64,000 bases of DNA, taken from assembly GCA_965153455.1 (NCBI GenBank), contig OZ234495.1, positions 11,652,875 to 11,716,874 of the forward strand. The letters run 5' to 3'. The position numbers and the translations under genes are program-made. The notes beneath the pieces are model-generated. The model was not told the origin of the DNA and did no database searches. It worked only from the letters and a program-made list of their open reading frames with translations. This document shows positions 23,181 to 33,205 of this stretch, piece by piece (the first letter of the stretch is position 1; the number at the start of each line of letters is the position of its first letter). This DNA is from Sphagnum compactum (lineage: Eukaryota > Bryophyta > Sphagnopsida > Sphagnales).

Positions 23181-24084
23181 TGTCACGACCCTAACCTTGG
23201 GCTTGCGACCAAGGCAAAGGGCATGGAAAGGTGTGGGCCGAGAATGAAACTCGAAAATCACATTCACACTCCCGAGTTTGTGAAAGAGTGTGAGGGAATG
23301 AACCCACACACTCCCAAATGGGCTCTCACTTTGGGAGTTGGAGTCCCAATGGATTCCCAAATCTTCACAGAAAATTTTGAAAAATCAAAACTCATTAGAT
23401 TGAAGAGTTTTTTTATACCATTAAAATACCTTTTGAAACGTAGATATCTAAAATGGTCTCGCATGATCCATTTGAGTACTTAAAACACAAGTTATGGCCA
23501 AAAAAAAGGTCGAGAGTCAAAGTATCAATTTGACTATCGAACAGTTAAAGTCAGGAATTGCCTTGAATTACATGTTTTTAAGGGGAATATAACATATCGT
23601 TGCAAAATTTTTGACGAGGGCTACAACTTTTCTTTAAACTTCACCTCAATTGGAGCTCCATACAAAAAGTTATAGGCATCCAAAGTGGCAAAAGTCTTAA
23701 TTTCAGGAATTTCGAAACTCCTGACTTGGGAGTCTTGGGGAAAATGACATTTGGGTGCCAATCACAAAGAATACTATAAGGGGGAAGGTGGTGGCTTCCC
23801 CCCAAGTCCAGGTTGTGGTGAGTTTTGTGAGTTCGTGTATGCCCATGATTCATCCGTGCACCAAAAGTGCTGCAATTATGCACTAACCAACTTGTTTAGT
23901 TTGTGCAAATCAATATGAATAATTGACTCGCTTGTCATTCATCCTAATCCCCATTCTAGAGCTCCAACATGCCCTCTACCCCCGAAGTGTTGTGAGCGAG
24001 GGAACGTACCCCAACTCTTTTTTCTTCTCTTGTTTTCATTTGAGATTTGCATTTGATTCAATCAAGGAGTTTGGGGGTGCATCA
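23181..24084 (-). mobile_element. LTR copy 4 (subfamily B, minus orientation, about 904 bp)
   Basis: On the minus strand it begins TGATGCACCCCCAAACTCC at 24084 and ends GGGTCGTGACA at 23181. It shares the block order of subfamily A (CATGTTGGAGCTCTAGAATGGG early, GGAAGCCACCACCTTCCCCC in the middle, shared start), but the middle and end differ. A and B are therefore sister subfamilies. No clear primer-binding site follows it. Confidence 0.75.
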
Positions 24085-24276
24085 CCCAAATATGTCTAAA
24101 GTTGTTTGTGACCAAAACCTCGATCCACCATGATAATCATTGTCCTCGGTTACATTCCGTTTATCTGTGTTAGTTTACCATAATTAATGACAAATCATAT
24201 TGAAAGGTATTTGGTGAAGGCATTGCTCCAAACATAGATGTTGGTTGAAGTGGTATTTGATTTGACAAGGATGTGA

Positions 24277-24540
24277 TTACTCTACATCATTGTTGTTGTC
24301 AGCGTTCGAGCATGCCTCTGCTACATTCGCATGGAATTGGGGTCGCCTTAAAATTCTTGCAGCTATTGTTGATGACATTGGGCATGTAACAAGTGCCATA
24401 AGTAGCCCAGATTGCATCCACTCGAATGAAAGAATAGATGCAGTTGATTTTGCATGACAAACTTGCAATTATGTATTCATGAATGTAGAGACACCAAGCC
24501 TCCCCATTTAGTTTGGCAGCCCCAATTATCAAAAGTTTGA
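24277..24540 (-). other. Short minus-strand coding trace, unidentified
   Basis: Two overlapping frames exist. One reads WCLYIHEYIIASLSCKIN and then CYMPNVINNSC. The NxxNSC wording faintly recalls the NHSC motif of SET domains, but the flanking catalytic motifs cannot be seen. It lies downstream of the zinc-finger-like frame at 24705-25285 and could be an exon of the same decayed gene or part of a transposon. Confidence 0.15.
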
Positions 24541-24704
24541 CTTCAGTGTGATTCTACTAGCCGCAATGCTCGAATGTTCAACTCCGGGACTTGGCCAGAG
24601 CCTACAAGTTGTTGCTAGGTGAGAATGGGCAATGGAAATGCCATATACCTCCTTGGGGCTATTGGGTTTCCTCGGTTTGTTTGGGTTTCCTGATGTTGCC
24701 AAGT

Positions 24705-25285
24705 TTATTGAATCCCTATGCTTCCCCAAGTTGAGGTCGCTCCTCGAGGATCTGGTGGGATAATTGCCATTGTTCGACTATTTTCTGTGGCCAATGCACT
24801 CCCTGTTGCTAATGTGCTACATGTTACAATTGCACTTCTTACACCTTGCATGCTCGATTGTGAAATTTCCTTGACAACGATCGTGATTATTAGCCCAGGC
24901 TTGTGATCCTCAATTATTCTCGTGCCATCCCAAGGTGTGTGCAACCAATGACGATTAAGTTTCACTTTGGATCCCCATAATTTATCACAACATGGGCATC
25001 TATATTTTGATTGTCTTTTGTTGTTGCCCGTTTCGATTAATTCTTTCAGTTCCATGTCAATTCCAACAACCTCTATTGCCACTCCTTTGGAATGTACCAA
25101 AAGAGTACATATATGTCAGGAAATACAATATTGTCTTTCTCCTTTCCCTACTCCATGTGCTAAAATCACTATATGTTTGGCTCTAGAGGCTCTAGTGTGG
25201 GTGGGTGCACTGCACACATTGATGACTCACCTCCATCACTATCATCCTTTGAGATGCCTGCGGAACACGCTTTAGATGAAGCCAT
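24705..25285 (-). CDS. Candidate small C2H2-like zinc-finger protein (possible gene fragment)
   Basis: A minus-strand ATG at 25285 opens 18 codons to a good donor (GGAG|GTGAGT, exon end 25231). A CAAAG| acceptor starts a second exon at 25084, which joins in phase and runs to a stop at 24705, giving about 145 residues. Near residues 45-70 it has YRCPCCDKLWGSKVKLNRH followed by WLH. That gives Cys-X2-Cys-X12-His-X2-His, close to a C2H2 finger but with a short His spacing. The remainder shows no other domain. It is surrounded by retroelement DNA, so it may be a transposon-borne or captured exon pair. The exon junction is inferred, and one in three random junctions would be in phase. Confidence 0.3.
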
Positions 25286-25809
25286 CAAAGTTAAAAGGAT
25301 TATATAATGAGAGATTGTAATTACAGAATCAAAATATAATAATTTAAACCGAAACGATGAAGCAACACAATGTTAAGAAGACGTTTCAACAAACACTTAC
25401 AAAATAATGTGATTGTGAAGAAACTCAATTACTAAGCAGGAAATTTTTTTACACTAGAGAAGAAACACACAAGCATCAACGATGATGAAAAACCATGAAA
25501 ATATAAACAAGCTACAACAATGATGATGAAGAGAAATGCAAATGAGGCTTCTAGACCAAGATAACATCCTTCAAACGACATTGCCCCAAGAAATGAAAAG
25601 ATGACATTACCCTGAAAAATGAAAAAATGTGCCCTGGGAGTTATGATAGAACCTGGGAACCTTGATTTTAACTATAATGGGCAACTTTTTAGGCTGTTTT
25701 TCATCAAATGTAGATTATGGTTGTCAATTTAAAACCCTAAACCGTAAACCTGACCATTAGAATGAACGAATTTGGGCAGCCAAGAAAAAGTAATGGTCAT
25801 TAATAGACA

Positions 25810-26390
25810 TGATGCACCTCCAAACTTCTTAAAAGACCCAAATGTGGGTCTTAGAATGAAATAATGGAAAACAAAAAGAGTTAGGGCATGCTCCCTATTT
25901 CATAGCATTTCAGGGGTAGGAAAACATGCTAGAGCTCTAGGATGGGACTAGGAAAAATTCACAAGCAAGAATTCAAGATGAAGTCAACCTGCACAACCAA
26001 TAAAAGAGGCGGTTAATGCAAGTTGAATGTAAGTGGTGCAGTGAACTTAGTAAAGACAAACTCAAGAACAAGCTTTATACGGCCCACAACCTTTGGGAGG
26101 AGGCACCACTCCCCTCCCTATAATACACTTTGTGACTCTCTACGGGGGCTACATCCAAATGACACTTTTTCTTATGACTCCTAAGTGAAAGTCCCAAAAT
26201 TGGGACTCTTGTTGTTTTGAAACTTTGGACATTCATATCTTCATCAAATCAAGCTTTTTTGGAGCATGTGAGGGCACTATCTTATAGCCCTCAAAAAGAT
26301 CTTTCCAACGGTGTATTGCATGCCCTAATCAAATATCATTTGACCCTTCCTCTAAGGGGATTGTGATTAGGAGTCAAATTCCCAATTGGA
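25810..26390 (+). mobile_element. LTR copy 5 (subfamily A, plus orientation, truncated)
   Basis: It begins TGATGCACCTCCAAACTTC at 25810 and follows subfamily A through AACCTTTGGGAGGAGGCACC and CTACGGGGGCTACATCC. It leaves the alignment near 26390, after GGAGTCAAATTCCCAATTGG. About 390 bp of the 3' end are missing. It is followed by unrelated sequence and then dyad-core array 4. Confidence 0.75.
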
Positions 26391-26460
26391 ATGATTCACA
26401 AGTCAATGGTCGGGAAATGATGTCATCTTGCCCCTTGAGGTATAGGCAAACAATGATGAA

Positions 26461-27010
26461 ATGAAGATACTTACATTATTTTTTCTTTCATGCCACAAAT
26501 TCAAAAATCATCTTTATTTCCATTTTTGGAGGCTCTTTCGCGGAGCGGAAAGGACATCCCGGTGGGGAAAAGTGGCATTCCCCATGGGAGGTTCCTTCAC
26601 GGAGTGGAAGGGACATCTTAGCGTGGAGAAAGGGCGTCCCCCGGGGAGGGTCTCTTTTGGGGAACGGAAGGAATTTCTTAACGGGGAAAGGGGGTGCTCC
26701 TCGAGGAGGGGCTCCGTCAGGACTCAGGAGTGGAAGGAACTTTCTAGTGGGGAAAAGGGTGTTCCTTGGGGAGGGTTTCCCAAGGGAGAGGAAAGAACTT
26801 CCCGGCGGGGAGAAGGGGCATTCCCTAGGGAGAGGCTTTGTCGAAAACGGAAGGAACTTCTCGGTGGGGAGAAGGGGCACTCCCTAGGGAGGGGCTTACT
26901 TCTTGACGGGGAGAAGGGCATTACATGGGGAAGGTCTCCCTTGGGAGCATAAGGAACTTCCTAGTGGGGAGAAGGGGTGTTCCTCATGGGAGGGAAATTT
27001 CCGTAAGGAG
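26461..27010 (+). repeat. About 60-bp tandem array with dyad core, open on both strands
   Basis: About eight units of 50-66 bp run from about 26545 to 27000. The consensus theme is GGAAGGAACTTCTCGGTGGGG, AGAAGGGGCNTTCCC(N2)GGGAGG, then a variable linker. The dyad boxes TTCCCCATGGGA, TCCCCCGGGGA, CTCCTCGAGGA, TTCCTTGGGGA and TTCCCTAGGGA recur once or twice per unit. Plus-strand frame 26461-26952 stays open for 163 codons with a 20-residue repeat (RKELLxGEKGxSxGRG-like). The minus strand is also open for 130 codons. Both could be artefacts of a period near 60. Confidence 0.75.
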
Positions 27011-27380
27011 ATATGTCCCCAAGGGAGGGGTGAAGCTACAGCTAGGGATGCGTTACATTTTTAGGGGATTGGGAGCAACACTGCAAGGAGAGAAGAATGA
27101 AGGTTCCACGGGCAGTATAGAGTAACCCTTGAAGGGAGGGGGACGGGGGCCGAGGAGGGGCGTGTTACCCTGGGTTTGATGCGGAAGTAGTCGGGACGTG
27201 GCTAGCGATGAAGGTTAGGGGCAAAAAAAAAGAGATGGGGTTAAGGGTTCTAGCCCAAGGGCCAAGTTATGGGGGTTGCCGAATTGGGTGATTGAGTGGG
27301 TTTAGTTAACCAAGTAGGGGTGGTTAACCGGGGGCAGGGGCTCCAGGTGGGGGCATCAAAATCCAAAAACCCGATGGCAA
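27011..27380 (+). other. G-run-rich segment
   Basis: Many runs of three to five G lie close together on the plus strand, for example near 27130-27160, 27230-27260 and 27310-27350. The spacing is compatible with G-quadruplex formation in places. No coding frame is supported. The G-richness continues from the array to its left and stops near 27380, where AT-rich DNA resumes. Confidence 0.5.
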
Positions 27381-27819
27381 AACGTGTTGAAGATTGCATT
27401 GCATTTAATTTGTTACGCATGTTTAATGCTTACCTTCTTTAGACCTTTATCATGAAACACCTTCCACTAGATAAATGAACATAATTTTGGTATAAGAAAT
27501 TATCTATTGCTCCCACAACTAAACATAAAACCCAATGTCACTGGTTGGAACTATAAAAAATGCCAAACACAATTTTTTGTCACCAAGCGTTCGGTGATAT
27601 GGCAACTTATGAGCGGACATAGGGCCATCCTTATTTGCTCCCCCAACCCCAACCCCAAGTCGTGAGGTTTTTGGGTGTTCGGTCATGGATGGTGCTTGGT
27701 TATAGGACAGACTACCCTAGTTTAAGGTTCAAACTTACAGAGGGTTTGAAGTGGAACTACGAGAAAATTGTGTTCTCTTTCACACTTTAACCCCCATTTT
27801 TTCACGCTCTCTTCTCTCC

Positions 27820-28660
27820 CATTTGACACCGACATACACTCTTGGTGCGTACGCATGCTTGATGTGCTCGCGAAAGAACGCACGTGTTCACATAACGTCG
27901 ACTCCACCGGCCACGACGGGCATCGCGCGCGCGAGCGAGAGAGAACTGATGGATTGCTTGTTTACGTCTGAGCTGTGAAAATTTGACTTCATCTACAGGC
28001 TGTACGCCTGCCGCCTAACGTCTGTGTTTGTCTCGGCGGCAGTGATGAGTCTGCGTCGGAATATCGGATGCAGTGAGACTGGATGGCGAGTCTGAGTTCG
28101 GAAGCATGTGTTGTGGGACTTGGGATGTTTTTTTTTTTTTCCTGGTTGTGTGTGGGCGTGTTTTGCTTGTTTTAGGGATTTTGGTTTTGAGAAGCACTTC
28201 GACAAAATTCACTATCCACTTATACTCTTGAAAGGGTGTTTAGGGTTTCTGCTCGACAGGCTATTTTGACTTTGCAAAATTGGTGTCGGAGAGGGGTTGT
28301 TGGGAATATATGTCTTTCTTGCCGCCGCGGTTAACTTTATCTGTGGGTGTTTTTCAGAAAGCTGGTGTAAAAAAAAACTTATTTCTGGTTTTCTGGTCGT
28401 TTTGATGAGGATTGTCCTTGACTTCTCACCTGCTGGTTGATGAGAGTAGGGTTTAGGGTTTGTTATGATTCCTGGCTCTTCATCTCTAGGTTCAGAAAGT
28501 TAAAATCTGCGATTTGTTCGCGATTTGTCAATTTCTGGAAGTCAAGGAAGCTTTTTAGGGTTTGAAGATGAACCAAATCCAGAGAGTTACGTAGCTTTGT
28601 CCATTCATTTGTAGCCCTTCTTTTGGTGGGGGGTGAGGGGGGGGTGGAAATGAAATATAT
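27820..28660 (+). promoter_or_regulatory. CpG-rich, promoter- or leader-like patch without an identified gene
   Basis: Between 27840 and 27945 the sequence is dense in CpG and includes a G-box CACGTG at 27881-27886, then a CGCGCGCGAGCGAGAGAGA run. It is followed by AGGGTTT-containing, leader-like sequence to about 28580 and an acceptor-like TTTTGCAG near 28667. It resembles the start of a plant transcription unit on the plus strand, but I found no supported coding exon in the following 4 kb. A pseudogene or non-coding transcript are both possible. Confidence 0.35.
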
Positions 28661-31600
28661 TTTGCAGGTGGTTCTCAAAACTTTTTAGGGGTCCTAACAA
28701 GTGATAAATAATCCATCATACAGCAAGTTTTGAATTGACATTTTGTCCATTTATGTCTGAAGGGGAGTAACTGTGTGTTTAGATCCCTGTGTCAAATTCG
28801 TCTCTCCCATGTCACACTGATGTCGCCCTGATGTCACACTCCCCCACTTCTATGACTCCTCTTACAGGTTTGTTGCTGTCAAACAGTTGGTAAAAATGTC
28901 TTGTATTGAAGCCATCATAAGCTATTGTATATGGTTTGCCAGGGTTTCATCATTATTGTAACCCCAGACTCTTGTAGGTCTTATGTTATCCCCGCAATGT
29001 TCTGCTGTTTTGTTGGAAAGTATTATTCTTTTTCCTAGTTGAAGATGAGACTTTGAAACCCAGGTTTTACGCATTATACCCAGCCCCATCATGGATGCAT
29101 GACCTCAGCCTGTTTTCCACTCTTAAGAGTGACTACCTTGAAACTATTTTACTGCTTGATCGTCACAATGGTCTTTTGCTCTCTCTCTCTCCATGCTGCT
29201 GCAGTAACACATATGCAAGGATTTAATCTCTCTTTCCAAGACACTGATTTGTGAGGGGAACAAGTTTATAGACAAGTAAGTCACAAGTACTAGAGTACTA
29301 CAATACAATAATATGCTCAGAAGAGAGGAATGTTATTACAGGACTCAGGAGTCTGGATTTTTAGGAGCAATATCTTTGGCAACTTGGGGTCAAGCCTCAA
29401 AAGTGGACCAAGAAAATGCATCCAGGTCAGTGGAATCCATGCATTGCCAAACACAAAATTGCCAGACTCATGTAGGTGATCATGATTCAGTTAACCCTTC
29501 AGAGCTTAAGCCCTTTTTGCAACCATTTTACCTCTGAAGCCTTAGTTAGAAATCTGATCCAATCTACTCATTTGTGAGTGTGATTATAAATCCAACCAGC
29601 TGGATTCAAAAGTTTACAAATCTTTGAAAAAGAATTCAGCCAAAATCAATCAAGCAAGGAATGATGAGATAGCCAATCCAGATTTGAGATCATACAATTT
29701 CTGAGTGGGTGTTGCCCAAGGTTGGATCTAAAGTTTCACCTACCCAAAAAAGACTTTTGATGTGACACTAATACATGCATCCTAACATGACACTCACAAT
29801 GACCAAGTTAAGTATCCACGCCAAAAAGAGTCGACCAAAAATGTGAAACTAAAACCTTGCATTTTTTGGAATGTGAGGATCCTTGAAGCATCTTCCAAGG
29901 GATCTCAGTGTTAGAACTAAGTCAGCTCATGGATGAGTTTTTAGAATTAGCCCCTTGCTACCAACTTATCATCACCATGATTGGTGCAGTCCTGATTGTG
30001 GGCAGTAGGGTTCAATGCATGCTGTATTTAATAAAAACTTACCAAAATCCCTGAAATTCCTAGTGCACCAGACCATCTGACAGCTATCAAAACTCCAGAG
30101 AAAAACCTAAAATACTTGAATTTTCATCATACACATCCATTTGCAATTCTTTAAGAAGTCACTTTTGGCTTCTCAAGCATTTGGGGGTCATCAGGTGGAG
30201 GGAATGTTCGCGAGAAATGGGGAGAGGCGGGATTTCTAACAGCCACGGAAGGGGTCCCATATGCACCTTCCTTGGCCGTTAGAAGGAAGGTAAGGGCGCA
30301 CCTTACCTGCAGTTAAGGTTCCTACTATGCACCTCTGGTCAAGAGATGCGTGATAGAAGCAGCCAGCCAGCTGTACCCAAGCTCCAACATTTCTTGCAAG
30401 CTAGCTATTCTTGGGGGCTGGATACAAACAGAACTGAGGTCTCCTCAGACTTGCACCTTCTATTACATCCCCTTTTCAGGTCAATACCCTAGTACCTTGA
30501 CGGCTTAGGCACACATGTCTGTCGAATAATTAATTAATTTTGAAGATTTCATTTTGAAAAAGAGTATTACAAAATATTTCAAAAGACTCTTTGAGAAATT
30601 TTTTTTAAAAAATTTCATTTCTAAAAATAATATAATTTGTGCCAAAGCTGCCAAGATACTGGGGACATTGGTACAAGGGAAAATCCCACTTGTACTAAAA
30701 TTATGCTTGTAATGAAATGTACTAGAGAAGGTGCCCAATAGAATGCAGAATTCTGCATCCTAGTGAGCTTTTATGGCGAGACCAATAGTCTGAGACCTGA
30801 AGGCAAACTAGATGCAGAAAACACCCTTTGGGCCGCCTTACTTGGCATAAAGGGATTTCTGAGGGCAGATTCTGCTAAAAATAGTGCTCTGATTTCCAGC
30901 ACTTCTTTCAAGATCGACAGTTTTTTTGAAAAGGCCATCTTCCGCAATCTAACAAACCTGAAAAGCGTGCAGACTCAGCCCTTCACCTTACATACCAATG
31001 ATGTTAGGCACTTGTTTGCAGATTATTTATTTATTTTGGAAATCGAGTGAGGTTCGGCAATCTCAAATTGAATTTCCAGAATTTCAACAAAGGAATAAGT
31101 ATGCAAATTACACCTTGTATAATGCAGTAACCCAATGGGAGTTTGATTCTCAACAATTTCAGCAAATGGCAATATTTTTTTCTCTTTCATCAGCTAGAAC
31201 TTTAGCAAATTATTTTGTGCCTAACATCATCAGTTGTAGGTAAGGTATATGATAAAGTATACCTTATACTGGACAAAAACAATTGATCCATACTCTGGAG
31301 TCTGATGAAAGTCTTTTATGTTCTTATTGTTGCTCTAGGTGATTTTCTCCTTTCAACCCCAAGAGCCTGTAGGGCTAGATCTGATTTATTTTGCCCAAAT
31401 TTCAGCAGGTTCTAGAGTCCACAAATGTTTGTGCCTGGAAAAAAAAGAGAAAAACTACCCAAATTCAGATACCTTCTAGAGGTGCAAAATTTGTTATTGC
31501 AGAGTCACATTTTGTTGCTTAAGTGGTTTTTTTTGGGAAGTTAGTTTGTTGTTCCTTCCAATCAACCTTTGGAATTTCCTGTTTGTGGATGGCAGATGTT

Positions 31601-32850
31601 TTTGCTTTTCAATTTGCGATGTAGCCAAACTGGTGATCATCCAAAAGAAGATTTAGCCAAATTTGTGGAGACTTGTGCAGGGATTCTTGAAATTCAGGTT
31701 TCTTCTGGGGTTGAAAAAAGGAGTTGGTCACGCTTTCACAGGTTAAAATACACATGTGTATCCTAATCTTGATTCCCCATTGTGCTCTTGCCTTTGGAAC
31801 TAACACCGACACTGGCACCATCCTCGGATGAAAGATGGTGACGGCTTTGTGTGACAAGCATGACGTGAAGACCTAGGTCGCCTAGGTTGGGTAAGTTGGC
31901 CCCCTCCCCTGGCCCGCCTCATCCCCCTTTTTTTTCCCCATTCCTTTCCACTTCTGCTCTACCTCCCCCTCCTTTTGCATGTTCTTAGCCCCCATTTGTT
32001 TCTTTCACACCTTTACTTGCTTGTTCACTGCTCTACTCACTTATTCATTACTCCACTCACTTGTTTTATTTGGTTTCTTTAACAACCTTTATTTTGGTGA
32101 GCAAGTAAGGTTTAATTTGATTTTTATTATTTGTTTGTCACTAAATCAAGCAAGTAGCAAGGAGAATTCTCACCTCCATGTAAGGATGTTTTGTCCAATT
32201 AACTTTAAGCAACTTAAAAGCTCCACACAATGTTGTGTTCCTTGTTGACATATTTTGCTCCAAATAGAACTATTGTTCCATGCCAACTTTGTTGCTCCAC
32301 ATTGGCATGTTAACATTGTTTCAATCACCTTGTTTCAAGTGAGCTTGTCAATTTGTTTTGTACTGTTTTTTTTAAACCCTTGGTCATTATTCTTGTTTTG
32401 TTACAAGTATTCTAATCACCCTACTTGCTCCTTTTCTTGTTTCTCATGATATAAAGACATGGTGATACTATTACTGTAAATCACAAGCAGGTTTAGGATC
32501 GAAATTATGTATGTTTATTACATATGGAAATCAATGTTTTTGTTTGCATAAATGTTTTTTCACCTTCCTATTGTCTATGTATAATTAATATATGTCACAT
32601 CATTCTCCTACCATAGATTTCACATAAACTATACCAAAACCTTTCAAAACTAAAATCTCAATATTTTTCATAATTTTATTTATGAAGCTTTATATTCATA
32701 CAACAATTTATTTTTATCAAGTCAAGGGTGTTTCCAAAGGTCACAAACACCCATTTTTATGTAGTAACCAAAAAAAAACTAAACAAAAAAATTCTTAAAG
32801 TCTACACATCACATGATTTTCCATGTGATTTCACATACATAATAAAGTGG
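28661..32850. other. Intergenic DNA, no gene recognised
   Basis: Open frames of 65-95 codons occur (29313-29537, 30763-31050, 30998-31243, 31569-31766) without domain signatures or matching splice sites. Base composition is less AT-biased than in flanking repeats, so remnants of a transcript started near 27.9 kb cannot be excluded. Confidence 0.45.
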
Positions 32851-32854
32851 CAAA

Positions 32855-33205
32855 ATAATTTCACATAAATTATCATGTGTGAATCAATGCACCTTACTGT
32901 GTTTAAAACTTTTCACATGACTTTTCATATTATCATGTGTGAGTCAATGCACCTTAATGTGTCAAAGACCTTTCACGTGACTTTTTATATAAATCATCAT
33001 GTGTGAATTAATGCATCTTAATGTGCCAAAAACTTTTCACATGACTTTTCATATAAATTATCATGTGTGAGTCAATGCACCTTATTGTGTTTAAGACTTT
33101 TCATATGACTTTTCATATAAATTATCATATAAATTATCATGTGAAAGTCAATGCATTTTAATGTGCCAAAGACTTTTCACATGAATTACCATGTGAAAAT
33201 CAAAC
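32855..33205 (+). repeat. About 65-bp tandem repeat, five diverged units
   Basis: The unit reads approximately ACTTTTCACATGACTTTTCA, TATAAATTATCATGTGTGAG, then TCAATGCACCTTAATGTGCC. It recurs about five times, with one small internal duplication (ATAAATTATCAT twice near 33115-33140). Each unit carries complementary CATGTG and CACATG boxes. Confidence 0.85.

Noticed and set aside
24299-24532. SET-domain fragment (CYMPNVINNSC)
   Set aside because: Only one weak motif resembles NHSC; the other SET motifs are absent and the frame is short, so no function is assigned.
25725-25755. Interstitial telomere repeat (AAACCCTAAACC)
   Set aside because: Only one or two imperfect units; no array.
15230-27010. 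CRISPR array interpretation of the short regularly spaced repeats
   Set aside because: The repeated part is only 9-12 bp and variable at its centre, periods differ between arrays, spacers are too short, no cas genes exist, and the genome is a plant nuclear one.
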